From NCBI RefSeq assembly GCF_019649055.1, contig NW_026570437.1:62001-126000 (forward strand): DNA of 64,000 bases. Reading direction: 5' to 3'. Both the position numbers and the translations under genes were made by a program. Numbering within the stretch: position 1 is the stretch's first letter; every line of letters starts with the position of its first letter. The notes under the pieces were generated by a model. The model made no database searches, had not been told where the DNA came from, and saw only the letters and a list, made by a program, of their open reading frames with translations. Shown here in pieces: positions 24,901 to 37,832 of the stretch. Source of the DNA: Paramacrobiotus metropolitanus. Lineage: Eukaryota > Tardigrada > Eutardigrada > Parachela > Macrobiotidae.

Positions 24901-27900
24901 TACTGTTGGCTGATTTTTAAATTTTTATGTTTGTTATTGTATTATTTACTAGGTTCATCTGTTCGCCTTCAACGGATCGGATAATTTAACAAAGATCACG
25001 CTGGGTCACAACCGTATCCGGACGTTACCGGCGCGGTTGCTGGCCACCCTGGGGCGGCTGGAGGAGTTGCAGTTGCAGCATAATCAACTGGAAACGCTGC
25101 CGGAGGAGTTTTTCCACGGGGTCACCGGGTCACTGACGCGGCTAGATTTGGGGCATAATGTGTTCCGGCGGGTGCCGGGCCCGGTGGCGCAGTTGTATAA
25201 TCTGGAGGTGCTGTTGATGAATCATAACTGTCTGGAGGATGTCGCCGGAGATGCCTTCACGCCGGCGCTCACCAGCAAACTGCAACTTTTGGACGGTACA
25301 TTTATTCCAGAAATTCCATATATTTTTTACCTGTATTCTATTTTTCTTTCGAATTTTGTAATTATTATTTTACATTTTTCCGAATTTTAATTTCCATTTT
25401 CCGATTTTTCCCGGAAAAAAATTCAAAAAATATTTCGTATAGAAGGTTTTGCTGTCCTTGCTGGTTTTCGTTTTACCCGTTATTTACATTTATCATAACT
25501 GCAGTGTCGAGCAATAATATCTCGCGGATCCCGGTGGAAGCGTTGTGGACAGCGGAGAATCTGGCGCAGCTGAATATGCGCAACAACTCGTTGACGGAGC
25601 TGCCGGACCACGCCTTCGCCAAGGCGCACCAGCTGGAGTTCCTGTACCTGCAGGAGAACCAGATCAGCAACGTCTCCGTCAAAGCGCTGCACGGCCTGCA
25701 CCGGCTGGAATGGCTCTACCTCGCCCGCAACAACCTCTCCGCCCTCCACGAGGCCACTTTCAAGCCGGTCAAGTCCAGCCTCAAAATCCTCGATATACAC
25801 GGTAAGCGCTTTAAAGGTCACCGATGCCGGCTACTTTCAGCAAGCGTTTCAGCCGGCTTGAACAATTAAAAATTATTTTTATAAAATACAACAAAAATTG
25901 AATAAAATGTTAATACGCATAAATAACAAAATATATTACGCATCAGTGTTTATATGAGGAAAAAAATTCAATAAATAAAGTTGCTAATTTTCGGGGCTAT
26001 AAAAAATAAATCAAAAAATTAAATAAATAAAATTAGGAAAAATAAATAAATATAAGGCGAAAATAAACTAAGGAATTTGTATCAAAATTTAATAACCTCT
26101 GTTAAAATTATTTCCAAAAGTGCAGTTCGAAAACTAATTATTTCGCTAATTAACGCCACTGTCATAACAGCTGGAGCTTTGAAAATGCACGTATGAGTAT
26201 TAGAATATAAATTACGCTGAAATAATTTGTATATGTTTTCTGATAATTTCCCGGCTGTCAAATGCAATCAACTTCCCGGGGATGTCGGAGTAAATTGCCA
26301 TGTTTGTGTATGGCTGCGTGGAAAACTGATAAATCCGCGGTTGTAAAGGCTCGTTAATAATCGACACATCGTATATATACGCGCCTCATCCGTCCATCGG
26401 GATAATTAAAACACCATCGCGCCGATCTATCTCCCTCCCTCCCGCTGCAGCCGTACATGTGTGCTCCCTGGCTGCCGGCACTGGTCCCGCTGTTGACCAT
26501 TAACGGGCCAACAAGCCGGCGCGGACAGTGTAAGCAATATGTGTCCGGCTGGCGATTGACATTGCTCATTATACTGCATAATTTATATATACGGGAACGC
26601 ATATCTGGTCTCAACTTCATCTGCTATCGGCATATACACACTGTCCGCTCCATATGCGCAGCGGCGCGTGGATAGACGCAGCCCCTGGGCGGCGACGGGC
26701 ACAGGCCGGGGCGCGTTAATGAGTTTGACGGGATGTAATTAAGCCCGGGCTGTGGATGACCGCTGGGTGCGGTGATTGAACGCCGGGAAAAACGGGGAAG
26801 GATGATTGCCGGATCGGGATTAATCCCGGCAATGCAGCCAGCGCGCGCCCCCGACCCGGCTTCCCCCCTTTTGCCCGGATTAGGCCAACGGCTGTGCACT
26901 GCAACACCATTCATCAATTTCCGACACAATATAATTAGAAATCTATTATATATCAGTGTGGAACGCTGCAGCAAATAATCACCAATTTATTTCTGCGATA
27001 TTACAAGGAATATTTATTAGACTAAATTTCTAGTGTAATAATTTGACACGGCGAACGTAACGATTTAATACATCGTCATTGATATTTCGTTTCGTATATA
27101 ATTAGTTTTATAAATTATAGTTTATTTTTCTACTGCTTACTACATTTTGTACAGAAACTGATATTAAAAATATTTTTCTTGTTTTTTTTATAAATATTTT
27201 TATTTGTTACCATTTTTATTTTTCATCCATTAATGTATATTTTATATCACTGTTTCATTTTATTCTTCTCAAATTTGTTTATTCATTTCTTGCTTTTTTT
27301 TCTTTTCATTAATATATATTATATTATCTTTTTTTTCTTTTCATATATTTTATAACTAAATTATTATTATTACTAATTTTTTTACTGCTTACTACACCTA
27401 AATTATAAAACTTATAAATATTACCTAAATCCTAAAATTATTATTAAATATATTTTTTTATTTATATATTATCTTTTTTCGTAGTAATATAGGCCTTAAT
27501 TTTATAGAGACATTCTAGAAAAAACACAATACATTCAAGTGTTTGCGGATTATGCGGCTATTTTATTTCGGCAAGAATGAAATCCTTTAAATATTGGGAT
27601 TAAAATCAACCGCGGTTGCCCGACGACAAGTCGCTAATCCGGCCGCCACTGGCTGACAACAGCCACTTTATCGGCGGTAATCCTGTTTGTCAGAATTAAA
27701 CCGGTCAAATGAACAAGCCGGACATTGATTCCGTGCCGGCAAAACAGATAAAGCGCTCCGGCAATTAGCCGCAAAATCCCGGCATTCTTTGCCGGTCGTA
27801 TAACAGACAGCGCAGATGAATGGCCAATAGGTCAGTGGGGTGATTGTATAAATGACAGCGACCGGCATTGTTGGGAATATTCACTTGAATTTAGTATGTG

Positions 27901-28711
27901 CAGAATATCGGTTAAATGAAGCACCTCAAATAAAATAACTATTTCTAATATTATAATTCTAATATCATAATTCTAATATTTTAATATTATAATAACCATT
28001 TCTAATATTAAATCTATGTATATAGAAAATAAGAATAATTGAAAATAAGGTACTGCAAGTAAAAAATTATCATATTTATTATTTTATATTTAAAAAAAAC
28101 GGAGAAATGCTACTACATAAAACAATTTAGTTATAAAATAATTTTGAAACAAATAATGGCTGATTTTGCGAATTCGTCGTGTGAAGAAGCCGGTTTGTGA
28201 AAAAAAAACTTTATTAATGCAATTGCGTCCTTTAAACATATAAATTTTATTTATTGATAATTATGTTTTATCTAGTGTGTTATATAATTTTTATTAATAA
28301 GTGCCTTTATTATTTTTCATTACAAATTATTTTCTATCATATAGATTCAAGTAAATTAAATAAATTAAGTAATTGCAGTTTTTTATTGCAGACAATCCGC
28401 TACGCTGCGACTGCCAGCTGAAATGGCTGACGCAGGCCGACTGGCCGCTGCGGCTGTCGCACGAGGAGGACAGCAAGTGCCGCGAGCCGGCGGAAGCCTT
28501 CGGCTGGCCGCTGACCCGCCCGGCCAACTACCCGCCGCTGTGCCACCGCCCCACGCCCCGCCCCACGCCGCTGGCCCTCAACGGCAACGGCGCCCGGCCA
28601 GCCGCCCGCGGGCCGCATCCTGCATTTACCATCGACGTGTGCGTGCAGTATTCTTTCCTGTCTTTTCTACTGTTTTATTATTCCACCACCGCCCACCGGA
28701 TGGCGGTATAA
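21997..28711 (+). CDS. Secreted or GPI-anchored leucine-rich-repeat protein
   Basis: Predicted extracellular binding or adhesion protein. Exons 21997-22262, 24316-24637, 24953-25295, 25505-25801 and 28392-28711; phases agree and give 515 aa. An N-terminal signal peptide (core LTFVTLCVLLVLST) is followed by a Cys-containing cap (residues about 35-70). A run of LRRs of about 24 residues follows (LHSLDLSGNLLTAVP, LEELQLQHNQLETLP, LTRLDLGHNVFRRVP, LEFLYLQENQISNV), then a C-terminal LRRCT cap starting DNPLRCDCQLKWL (from about residue 410). A Pro-rich spacer and a hydrophobic tail (SFLSFLLFYY) end the protein. That tail may be a GPI signal or a short membrane anchor. Start: first ATG, with a second at 22003. 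Introns are 0.2-2.6 kb. The last intron (25802-28391) is AT-rich with GC-richer patches at 26.34-26.98 kb and 27.55-27.88 kb. I cannot name an orthologue. Confidence 0.9.
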
Positions 28712-28714
28712 TTG

Positions 28715-28720
28715 AATAAA
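28715..28720 (+). promoter_or_regulatory. Polyadenylation signal AATAAA
   Basis: Canonical hexamer four bases after the stop codon of the leucine-rich-repeat gene. It supports the chosen stop and a very short 3' UTR. Confidence 0.6.
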
Positions 28721-29539
28721 TGTTGATTGTCTTGTCAGTGGAAAAATGAAAGTTTTTTTTTCTTGCGGTGGACGGTGTTGGAATGTGTGGTTGTTGTAAC
28801 AGACCAAATTACAGATACTAACGAAATTAAAATTACACGAGACGGAAAAATTGTTGCGATAAATTCCACGCTGACTCATTGCGCTTACTAACGATTTAAA
28901 TTTCATGCTAATTTTTTAACGAAGCCATTATTATTATTACTATTACTTTAAACTACATATTATGAATATCTGTAATATTACTACTAATTTATCACTGTTT
29001 TATTTTTTCACTTTTTTTTTAATTTAGTAAAATTTTAATTCATCTTTCGACTATTTCTATTTTTTTAAATGTTTTATTATTTTGTTTTTCCATTTTTTTT
29101 ATATAGGTGTTTAATTTTTTAATAATATTCGAACTGTCTTTCCACAACTCTTAAATTTTATTTTGTGTCTAATTAATAAGGCATATTTCTTATCTTTTTT
29201 AAATGATTCGTATCAAGAATGAAAGCCGGAAGATCCCACCCTTTCCGGCATGAATCGAGGGTTCGTCTCGTCGATCGCGTGGTGCCGTACCGCTTTAATC
29301 GTCAGCCGATATAAAAACTCCAGGACAAATTTCCTCGCATCGACACGATCGCATCAGGACATTTTTACTGCATTTGATTCATATCGGTTACGCTTGTCTT
29401 TTGATTCATATCCGACATTGGAATGCATAGATAAATAAACATCGCGCGTCAAAATGCCGGCATTCAGTTCGTTAGGGAATTAATTGTGCGGGTACCGGCA
29501 AACGTGACCTTTACGTACAGCATCAATTAAGCGTTGATT
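28721..29539 (+). other. Spacer upstream of the selenium-binding protein gene
   Basis: AT-rich to about 29215, then GC-richer, with a GCCGGAAGATCCCACCCTTTCCGGC hairpin at about 29224-29248 (arms GCCGGAA/TTCCGGC). It probably contains the promoter and 5' UTR of the next gene. No gene seen. Confidence 0.4.
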
Positions 29540-32500
29540 ATGTCGGCGTGCGAGTGTTTCGGCGACCGCAGCCAGGTGCTGTCGCCGCGGGAATCCATGT
29601 CGCTGCCGCGCGAAAAGGTCATCTATGTGCTCTGTCTGCAACCGGAGGAGAATCAGGCGACGAAAGCGGGATATTTGGCCACGGTGGATGCCGATCCTGA
29701 GTCCAAGGATTACGGCAAGGTACAGCCCGAAAATTATCAAAAATTTTTAACAATTTTTGAAAACATTCACGTAAAAAATAAATTGCTGTATCTAGCAGAT
29801 ACCATAATTACTACTAGTATATAATTGCAGATTAGATTTTTCAGTAAAATGTACCGCTGTTTAAAAAATTATTACGAAATACATAAGTGCAACCGTTTAT
29901 TTTATGCGTATATAAAATAGCCATTAAATAAATTATTAAATAGTAATTTATTTCGGTTTGATGGCAAAAAAATTTGTAAATTATTAATACAAAATAATTT
30001 TTTGTATTAATTAATACAAAACAATATGAAGAATACTCATAACGTATTAATAAACAAGACGTAGTCGTCTCGTGGCATTGTGAATCTCTTTGCATGATGC
30101 CGGTACCGTATATCATAAAACACCTAATCACGGAATAAATTATTAATAGCAACTTTATTTGCGTTAACGGCGAACGCTTAATTTCAAAACTATTTTTAAC
30201 GCTTTGTAAATTTTTTAAAAATTGTGTATATTTTAATTGTGTGAAATTTAATTTTTTTAAGTTTTCATTGGCAGTTTTTACGGCAGGTTATCCATCGTTT
30301 ATATTCGTCGGATCCGCGCGACGAACTACACCACTTCGGGTGGAACAGCTGCGTGAGCTGCCGGCACCCGGCCATCAAACGGCGCTTCCTGATCGTGCCG
30401 GGCCTGGCCAGCGGCAACCTGCACATTGTCGACGTTATCGATCCGCGCGCGCCGGCTATGCATAAGGTCATCGAGGGCGCCGCCATCCGCGAGCGCTTCA
30501 ACATCGCCTACCCGCACACGGTGCACTGTCTGCCTTCCGGCGAGGTCATGATCTCCTATATGGGCGACACGCAGGACAAGGCCCGTGGCGCCTTCCTCCT
30601 GCTGGACGGGCTGACCTTTGAGCCCCAGGGATTGTGGAATAAGGGACACGATGATACGAAGATTATGGGTTACGATTACTGGTATCAACCGCGCCATAAC
30701 ATTATGGTCAGTCTGCAAAATAAAAATTAATCAAGAAATTAATTGTACAAAATTTGTATTCAATTAAATTTTTTTATTTTAAAAAATTTTTAAAAAATAA
30801 ATAAAATAGAATTACTGTACATCGGGTTCGTTATATTACACAACGCGATATAATTCTATTTATTTTCATTATTTTATAAGAATTATTTGAAACACTGTTT
30901 TTGTTAGTTGTTTGTGGTCGTATGATGCTCAAGAATTATATAATAAGGAAACGCATAAATGTCTCGTACGGTGTGTTAAATGAGTTATTAATAAATCGTT
31001 AAATCTCGATTTTCAAAAAAAATTATGCCGGTCTGTATTTTAATCCCAAATAAATTTTATATTGTTATTCGTAATTACCACATAGTAGTAGTTTCCGTTA
31101 TATCATTTAATGAAAATTATTTACTGTTGTGTTAAATTGGTAAGTAACCACCGGTTCTGCATTTTTCGATTAAATATTGCTGATTGTATAGAAACTTATC
31201 TTATAACTTTTGAATTGCACATTAACGATTGTAATTATTTGGGGTTTTTTTATGCAGATTTCGAGTGAATTCGGGCACCCGAGCAGCTTTATGAAGGGCT
31301 TCAATATCGAGGACGCCAAGCCGGCTAGAGATCTTCTGGGACACTCGCTGAATTTTTTCGACTGGCACCAGCAGACACTGATCAAGTCCATCCGCCTGGG
31401 CAACGCCGACGACATCAACGCCATACCGCTGGAAGTCCGCTTCCTCCACGACCCGGCCGCCTGCGAGGGCTTCGTGGGGGCGGCGCTGCAGTCCGTCGTC
31501 TATCGCTTCTTCAAAAAGGTACCGTTTACTTTCAGTAATTTTAAATTCATATTATTTTTTTAAATATTTACTATTTTGTTACGTATCTGTATACAATTTT
31601 TTTTATTAGCAATTTTATTGTTTATTATTTGGCCGATTTAACGGCATTATAACTGAAATTAAAACTAAGAAGATGCATTTTATTTAACGACAGGATGGAG
31701 AATGGGCAACGGAACCGGTCATCAAAGTTCCGGCTAAACACGTGGAGAACTGGTCACTGCCGGTGATGCCGGGGTTAATCACGGACATTCTCATCTCCCT
31801 GGACGATAAATTCTTGTACTTTGCCAACTGGCTGCACGGCGATGTGCGGCAGTACGACATCAGCGACACCCACCATCCCAAACTTGTCTCCTCGGTACGA
31901 TATCCAGCTCTGTCGCTATATAAAAATGCCTAAAAATTGTTACACCGATTCAGCATCAATTCAAATCAGCTCCATATAGATGATTGATGGGCCGCTCGTT
32001 TAGGTCTTTTTCGGCGGCCTAATCTGCAGCGATACCGGCATAAAGGTCACGAAAGATGAGGAACTGGATGCGCAGCCGGCGCGGCTAGTTGTTAAAGGTC
32101 ATCCCATCTGGTCAGTCGCCAACTGTAGTAAAATTTGTCAAACGTACAATATTAATGCCAGTATATATAATGATGACCTTTGCGATTTGTTGTGCTTTTT
32201 GGTATGGTGCAGCGATGCATGGGGCATTATTATAATAATTAATGATTAATTGATGTGTTTAGGGCGGGGCCTAATATGCTGCAGATGTCGCGCGACGGCC
32301 GCCGTCTGTACGTGACCTCGTCGCTGCTGACGCCGTGGGACAAGCAGTTCTACCCGCAAATGGTCAAGTACGTCGCGGCAATCGACAATAAAATATTTAT
32401 TGCTTAATAATTTCTATTTAAGGTTGCATTATTAATCATACTTTAATCATTACGGCAATGCCGGTATAGCTTATATATTGCGCGCATACGATCAAGCCGC

Positions 32501-32705
32501 GAATTTACCGCGTAGAGATGCGTATAGCGCTGTGTGACCTTTGTGCAGGAAGGGCAGCGGCATCGTCCTGCTGAACTGCACGCCGCAGGGCATGACGGTG
32601 GATCCGGACTTTTATGTGGATCTGGCCAGTGAGCCGGACGGCGCCATCCGCGGACACGAGGTGCGCTATCCGGGCGGCGACTGCACCTCCGACATCTGGA
32701 TCTAA
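29540..32705 (+). CDS. SELENBP1: Selenium-binding protein 1 / methanethiol oxidase
   Basis: Copper- and selenium-associated beta-propeller protein that oxidises methanethiol to formaldehyde, hydrogen sulfide and hydrogen peroxide (established for the human protein). Exons 29540-29719, 30287-30706, 31258-31518, 31694-31894, 32004-32110, 32263-32367 and 32549-32705. All junctions agree in phase and give 476 aa against 472 in human, so it is complete. Diagnostic blocks: [23 protein letters not shown] (the CxxC motif), [71 protein letters not shown]-type [30 protein letters not shown] and the C-terminal [13 protein letters not shown]. The start ATG is at the same place relative to the conserved region as in vertebrates. 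Nothing looks broken. Confidence 0.97.
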
Positions 32706-33659
32706 CCGGCTTAACTTCATTTCCGTTACATTAATTAAATATACATTGGCCAGCTAGTGTGCCGGTTATAATGTTCATTCTTGCAGCTCGTCGTGCTTTA
32801 TTAACGTTGTAGGCTCTCTTTTTCTACGCACTGTTTACTGATGAAAACATTACTTTATTATTAAAGCATTTTACTATGATTTTTTTATAATAATTCTATA
32901 CATTCTACTAAGATACAGTACTTACTTATTTTATCCAAAGTTGAGCGAACTCGTTTTATGCCGCTTGACGTTGTTGATCATGCACGACATCACAGCGCTG
33001 ATGGCGAATGAATACTTTTGTGCGAAAAAGTAAATTGTTTGGAAAACAACAGTGACAATAATAAATAATTATTCTACATTCGGCATCAGCCAGTAATCAG
33101 TATGTACACGCGTCAACTGAACGTCTGCGTGGATGTGCCTTTATTAAAACGATGAAATTTTAACCGTTGAAAAAACATCCAAAATCGTTAGTGACGTTCG
33201 GTGATCTTAGGCATTCAAGTCGGGTCCAACAAAAAATAATTTAAATGCAAGTAAAAACCAAGACACATCCACAGATTTGAGTAGAAATTTAAAGGCAGGT
33301 ACAGAACTGGCATCGAGAATTTTAGAGTTAACAGCAAGGATTTTATCCAAAAGACGCATTAAACGCATCTCTCAAGTCCCCCCTCCGATTACTTGCTTTG
33401 CCCGTGCAACCGCGATCCGTGCCGGCTTCCGCAGATTATAACGCATGGTGTTTTTTTTTCGTGTCTGCGGGTGTTTACGGTAAATATTTTACAACACACC
33501 AGGTATCATATAAACAAGACCATAGCAAAGCTGCCAAGAAAAACAACATCGGGCACAAATCATTCCCGATCAGCCAATCTCTAAAACAAGTCCTCGCTGT
33601 CTCTCATGTCATTAAATGTTAACACTGCACTTCCGCGTTGTATCTCAGTACTGAATCTC
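32706..33659. other. Intergenic spacer
   Basis: 3' flank of the selenium-binding protein gene and AT-rich sequence. No clear AATAAA near the stop; AATTAAATA occurs at about 32733. No gene recognised. Confidence 0.4.
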
Positions 33660-34070
33660 TGACGCAAAAGCTCTCCCGACCGAGGGTTACCATTACATTC
33701 TCAAATTTTTCTTGACAGTTCCTTGAAAAATTTCTTTGTGCGCGGTCCGAAGGTTCCCGTAGTTTCAAATGCCAAGGGCTGCACTACGTAGCGAACCGCC
33801 AATCCATCGTATTCTCAAGCTTTCGATTCTCTCTTATTTCAGCTGCACTTCCTGGAACACGGGATGTCTGGCCTATGTAAGTTTGGGCAAATGTACCAGC
33901 AACAGTAACGTCCAAAACTAACGGTTTCCCATTGTGCATGGTGTTATCTTTTACTTGGACCATATCCAGGAGGTATGCCGGAAGTGGGAATTGATCTTTC
34001 TTCCAGATCTCGATACACTCACAGGTTATTTACAAAAGGGACAGATTTGCACTAAATGCACAGGCTCAGC
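33660..34070 (-). pseudogene. Decayed retroelement C-terminal domain (RT-associated nuclease-like)
   Basis: Read on the minus strand this stretch gives protein-like pieces in shifting frames. LLDMVQVKDNTMHNGKPLVL is followed in frame by a DVTVAGTF segment, with an AAEI block about 20 residues on. After a frame change comes VVQPLAFETTGTFGP and a KKFFKEL block. The order 'LDVTV ... AA ... (V/L)xFETxGxxGP' is the pattern of the nuclease-like domain found at the C-terminus of many metazoan retroelement reverse transcriptases. Stops and frame changes interrupt it and no RT core was found nearby, so it is a fossil fragment. Family is tentative. Confidence 0.45.
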
Positions 34071-34832
34071 CGACTACGGAAATCGGCGGTCTAATCACAC
34101 AGAACATTTCGTCTAAAGTAGCCGATGCTGGTGCTGTTCCCATGACAGAGGCCGCGGTTCCCGCGTTGGATTTCATTACAGACTGCCACAAAACTTAATC
34201 GATGTATCACTAAGACCGCCGTTATACAGAGTATATCGAGATTTGCCGGAAACTGTTACGGATCTTCCGGCCGACGAACCGCATCGGTCCAGCAACGGAC
34301 GTACAAATTGACCCAAGCGTTTCCACTAACCACAGACGACAAAAAATCCCAAACCCGCAACGAAAGCATATTTCCGGGGTTTGCTGTTGCCGATTCGATT
34401 ACGTCAAATCACGACGTCGACGCGCCCGTCGAGCATGTACAGACTCTGACCGAATAAAACACGGCCACCATACATAGACGCCAGGGCAACCGCCAGCCGA
34501 CGGCAGTTTGTCGCACCGTTATACTGCCATGCTCCAGGCCAGCCGCCAGCCGACGGCAGTTTGTGAGAGTGTCTCAAATTGTATTTTCACTTCGTCGCTT
34601 TCAAAATTTTCGAATTTCTTTTACGAAAATCGAATAAGCCTTCAACAGTTCTGCCTTTTTGCGGTGCTTTTTGTACGAAAGTATTATTTCGGATTGTACT
34701 ATGCGCGTAAATTTTAGAGGGACGTTTTACTGAATCCATTGAACGCCGCCGACCAGAATGTCGGATTGTGATCGTCTACGAACGTAAGCAATTACTGCAC
34801 ATCACTGGATTTATCATTCACCATTGACGATC
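34071..34832. other. Spacer with 22-bp direct repeat
   Basis: Possibly more of the decayed retroelement. A 22-bp perfect direct repeat (core CCAGCCGACGGCAGTTTGT) lies at 34490-34511 and 34543-34564. The last 100 bp lead into the METTL25-like gene. Confidence 0.5.
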
Positions 34833-37832
34833 ATGGTATGCAACAGGTTATCGGAGTTGATCGCCTTCCTCGAGCCCTTCCACCCCCTGGCCGACATCCC
34901 CCTGGCCCCCTTCATCACCGACAACCTCTTCCACACCACCGTCCTCCCGTTGTTCCCCTCCAGCCAGGACGCGGATCCCGCGCTCCTCTTTCCCCAGTTC
35001 TGGGACTTTTGCGTGGTTTTATGGAAATCTCCCATCACCGAGTACCCAGGTACCCCGATTGCCTGGTAGAACGATGGTTTTTGACGGTCGGGGGTGTCGT
35101 AGAGGCGCGGAATCCCTGGGAGAAGCTGGCGCGGGACGCGGCGTGTAAATGCCGTTTATTGGTCAGTGGACCGCCCCCGGAGGCGGACGCCGTGGACGGG
35201 AAGTTGGCCAGTGTCATGATGATGTCGGAGAAGAAGCTCCAGGAGATTTGTGCTATGGCGCCGGTTGTTCGTGACGTTGCGGAGGAGTGTCAAGTGCGGC
35301 AGGTACGCTGCGATATTTATTTTGCATTTTTTTGACGTTTCTTCATAATTTATTGTTAGAAATTGCGAGATAATATTTCAATATTTATTGCAGAATTTTT
35401 GTAGGATTATTTACCAAGTTTTGTGTAATTTTTTATTTTTCTTAGGTTATTTTATATTTATATATTTTATTTTTTCTTTCCATTATATTTATTTTAATAG
35501 TCATTAGTGATTTAATTTTCGTTTAAAAAACGCTGTTTCCCCAGTTTTTGTGCTGGATAGCTGGACTCTGTAACGCACCATTAAGGTGCCTGGAATTCGG
35601 AAATAAACAGTTTGTTTTGAGAAATTTGGCATATGCTTCGGCCCTTTTTAAAAATTTTGTTTGTCGTAAATTTAATTTTATAATAAAATTTTATTTTTTT
35701 GCGGTCAGATTTAAATTTACTTTTTCATTCAGTACAAAATAAATAAAGTAAAATTACCAAATAAAATCAAAAAAATTCGGTGAAATATATAAAATAAATT
35801 ACTGTAATTATTTTTGAAATAAAAGGGATGGAAATATGGATAGGTAGTGGATGTGGGCTGCGGGAAGGGCTATTTAAGCGCCTGGCTGAGTCTCCGCGAC
35901 GGCCTGGACGTGCTGGGCGTGGAGATGTCGGCCAGCAACATCCAGGGCGCCGCGACACGCTTGCGCCGGTTGAATCAGCAGTGGAACGCCGTCCGCAAGC
36001 GCCTGCCGGTCGCCGGCGACAGCGGCGGTCCAGGGCGGCTGACGTTCGCCTGCCAGGCGGTGGGCGAGGACGCGCAGTTGGACGGCGTCGACGGGCGTTT
36101 CGTGGTGTGCGGACTGCACGCGTGCGGCAGCCTCTCCGACCACATTATCCGCATGTTTCAGCGGAATGATCAGGCCGCGGGATTGGTGCTGGTGCCGTGC
36201 TGCTATCATTTAATGGAAGAAAGGTGGGAGAAAACTATGCGGATTTCTATTTAAACGGATTATTTTTGCAGTTTTTTTTAAATCGGAGGGTTTTATATGA
36301 ACGGATTTATTTTGGAATATACGAGTATTTAGTATTTACTGTGTTTTATGAAAAGATAGGGTACGTATTTAAGCGGATGATTTTGTGTCGGTTTATTTTT
36401 TTAAAAAAATATGGAATTTCATTTCAACGGCGTTATTCTTGCATTTATTTGTGTTTTAAAAAAGAATGGACGGTTTTATTTAAACGGATTTATTTTTTAA
36501 TATACGAGTAAATGTTTCTTTTATTAAAAGACAGGGTTTGTATTTAATCGGAGCATTTTTGTATCCGTTTATTTTTAAAGAAGTGTGGAGTTTGATTTAA
36601 ATGGATTATTTCTGAACATTCATAGTTATTTAAAATAAAAGATGGGAATATTTATTGAAATGGATTTTATTTGTGTTTCTTATAAATTAATTACGATTAT
36701 GTTTTCGTTATTTTTTCCTTTTACAGATTTCTTCAGTTTCGGTTGCCGTTTATTTTTAGGAAATTGTGTTAATAATATCTTTTATTTCCTTTTGAATTGG
36801 TTCCCTATTTTTGATTGTTGTATAATTTTTCGAGAATTGTACTTTTTTTATAAGCGTCCGTTGTCGGTAGGTTTGAGGGGGGAAATTGTAGCGCCGCTGC
36901 GGCATTCCCTTCGTCCACCTTCCTGCAGTCGCGCCGGTATCGTCTGGGGCGGAACGCGCGCATGCTGGCGTCGCAGAGCGTGGAGCGGACGCTGGCCGAC
37001 CGCGCGGCCTTCGAGCGGTCGGTGCGGGCGCTCTTCTTCCGCGCTCTCCTGCAGGTCGTCCTCCGGCGTCACGGTCTGGAGGAGCGCGTGCAGAGTGTCG
37101 GCAGCATCAAGACCGTTAACGGCGATTTCGTCGCGTACGCGCGGGAAGCGCTGGATGATGTACCGGTGCGGAGCGTTGGATAGAGAAATTTTGATTTAAT
37201 TTTCCTGATTGCTTCGCTACTTAAAGTGACCTTTCGTTGCTAAATAATCTTGCCGATCATTGGTACTTTTTGATTTATTTTTTAATTAATTTTGCGGGAT
37301 GTCCCTGTGTTTGTATTGTTGATGTGCTAATTAATTCTGAATTTATTTTCCTAATCTCTGTTTTCCTAATTTAATTGGGGATTTGTATTTATTTGCAAAT
37401 TATGTTTATTTTATTTTCATAATAATCGTGGGATTATTTGGTGGGGAATCTTCTGTAATTTTAATCTGCTATTTATTTACAAATTAACCCTATTCCGATT
37501 TCCTTTTTTCGTGCCGTTGGGATTTTTCATTTTAATTTCTACCAATAAATTGTAGAATAATGGATTGTTAATTCTCTATGGTTTGCGCGTTACAGATGGA
37601 CGAAGAGGAGCTGGAAGCGGTGTACAGGGAATACGCCCCCGTGGAGCTGCAGTTGCGTCTGGTGTGTCTGACACGGATCCTGCTGGCGCCGCTGATCGAG
37701 CAGATCATCCTGCTGGACCGGGCCTGCGCGCTGGATGAACGGGACGACATCGGGGATGTGGGCGTGGTGGATCTGTTTGATCCGCGCGTGTCGCCCCGAC
37801 GCTGGGCCGTCGTCGCACAGAAAAAACTATGA
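34833..37832 (+). CDS. METTL25B: METTL25/METTL25B-family methyltransferase-like protein
   Basis: Predicted SAM-binding protein of unknown substrate. Exons 34833-35049, 35103-35302, 35844-36223, 36892-37165 and 37596-37832; phases agree and give 435 aa, closer to METTL25B (RRNAD1) than to the longer METTL25. Intron 1 is only 53 bp. Family blocks: MSEKKLQEICAMAPVV, the SAM-binding glycine motif VVDVGCGKGYLSAWLSL (exon 3), GLHACGSLSDHIIRMF, VLVPCCYHLM, and the C-terminal ILLAPLIEQIILLDRACAL with DPRVSPRRWAVVA, all in the family's order. The start is the first ATG in frame with the conserved N-terminal region. Intron 4 of 0.43 kb precedes the last exon; a mutated genomic copy of that exon lies at 51.3 kb. 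Whether this is METTL25 or METTL25B needs a tree. Confidence 0.88.
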
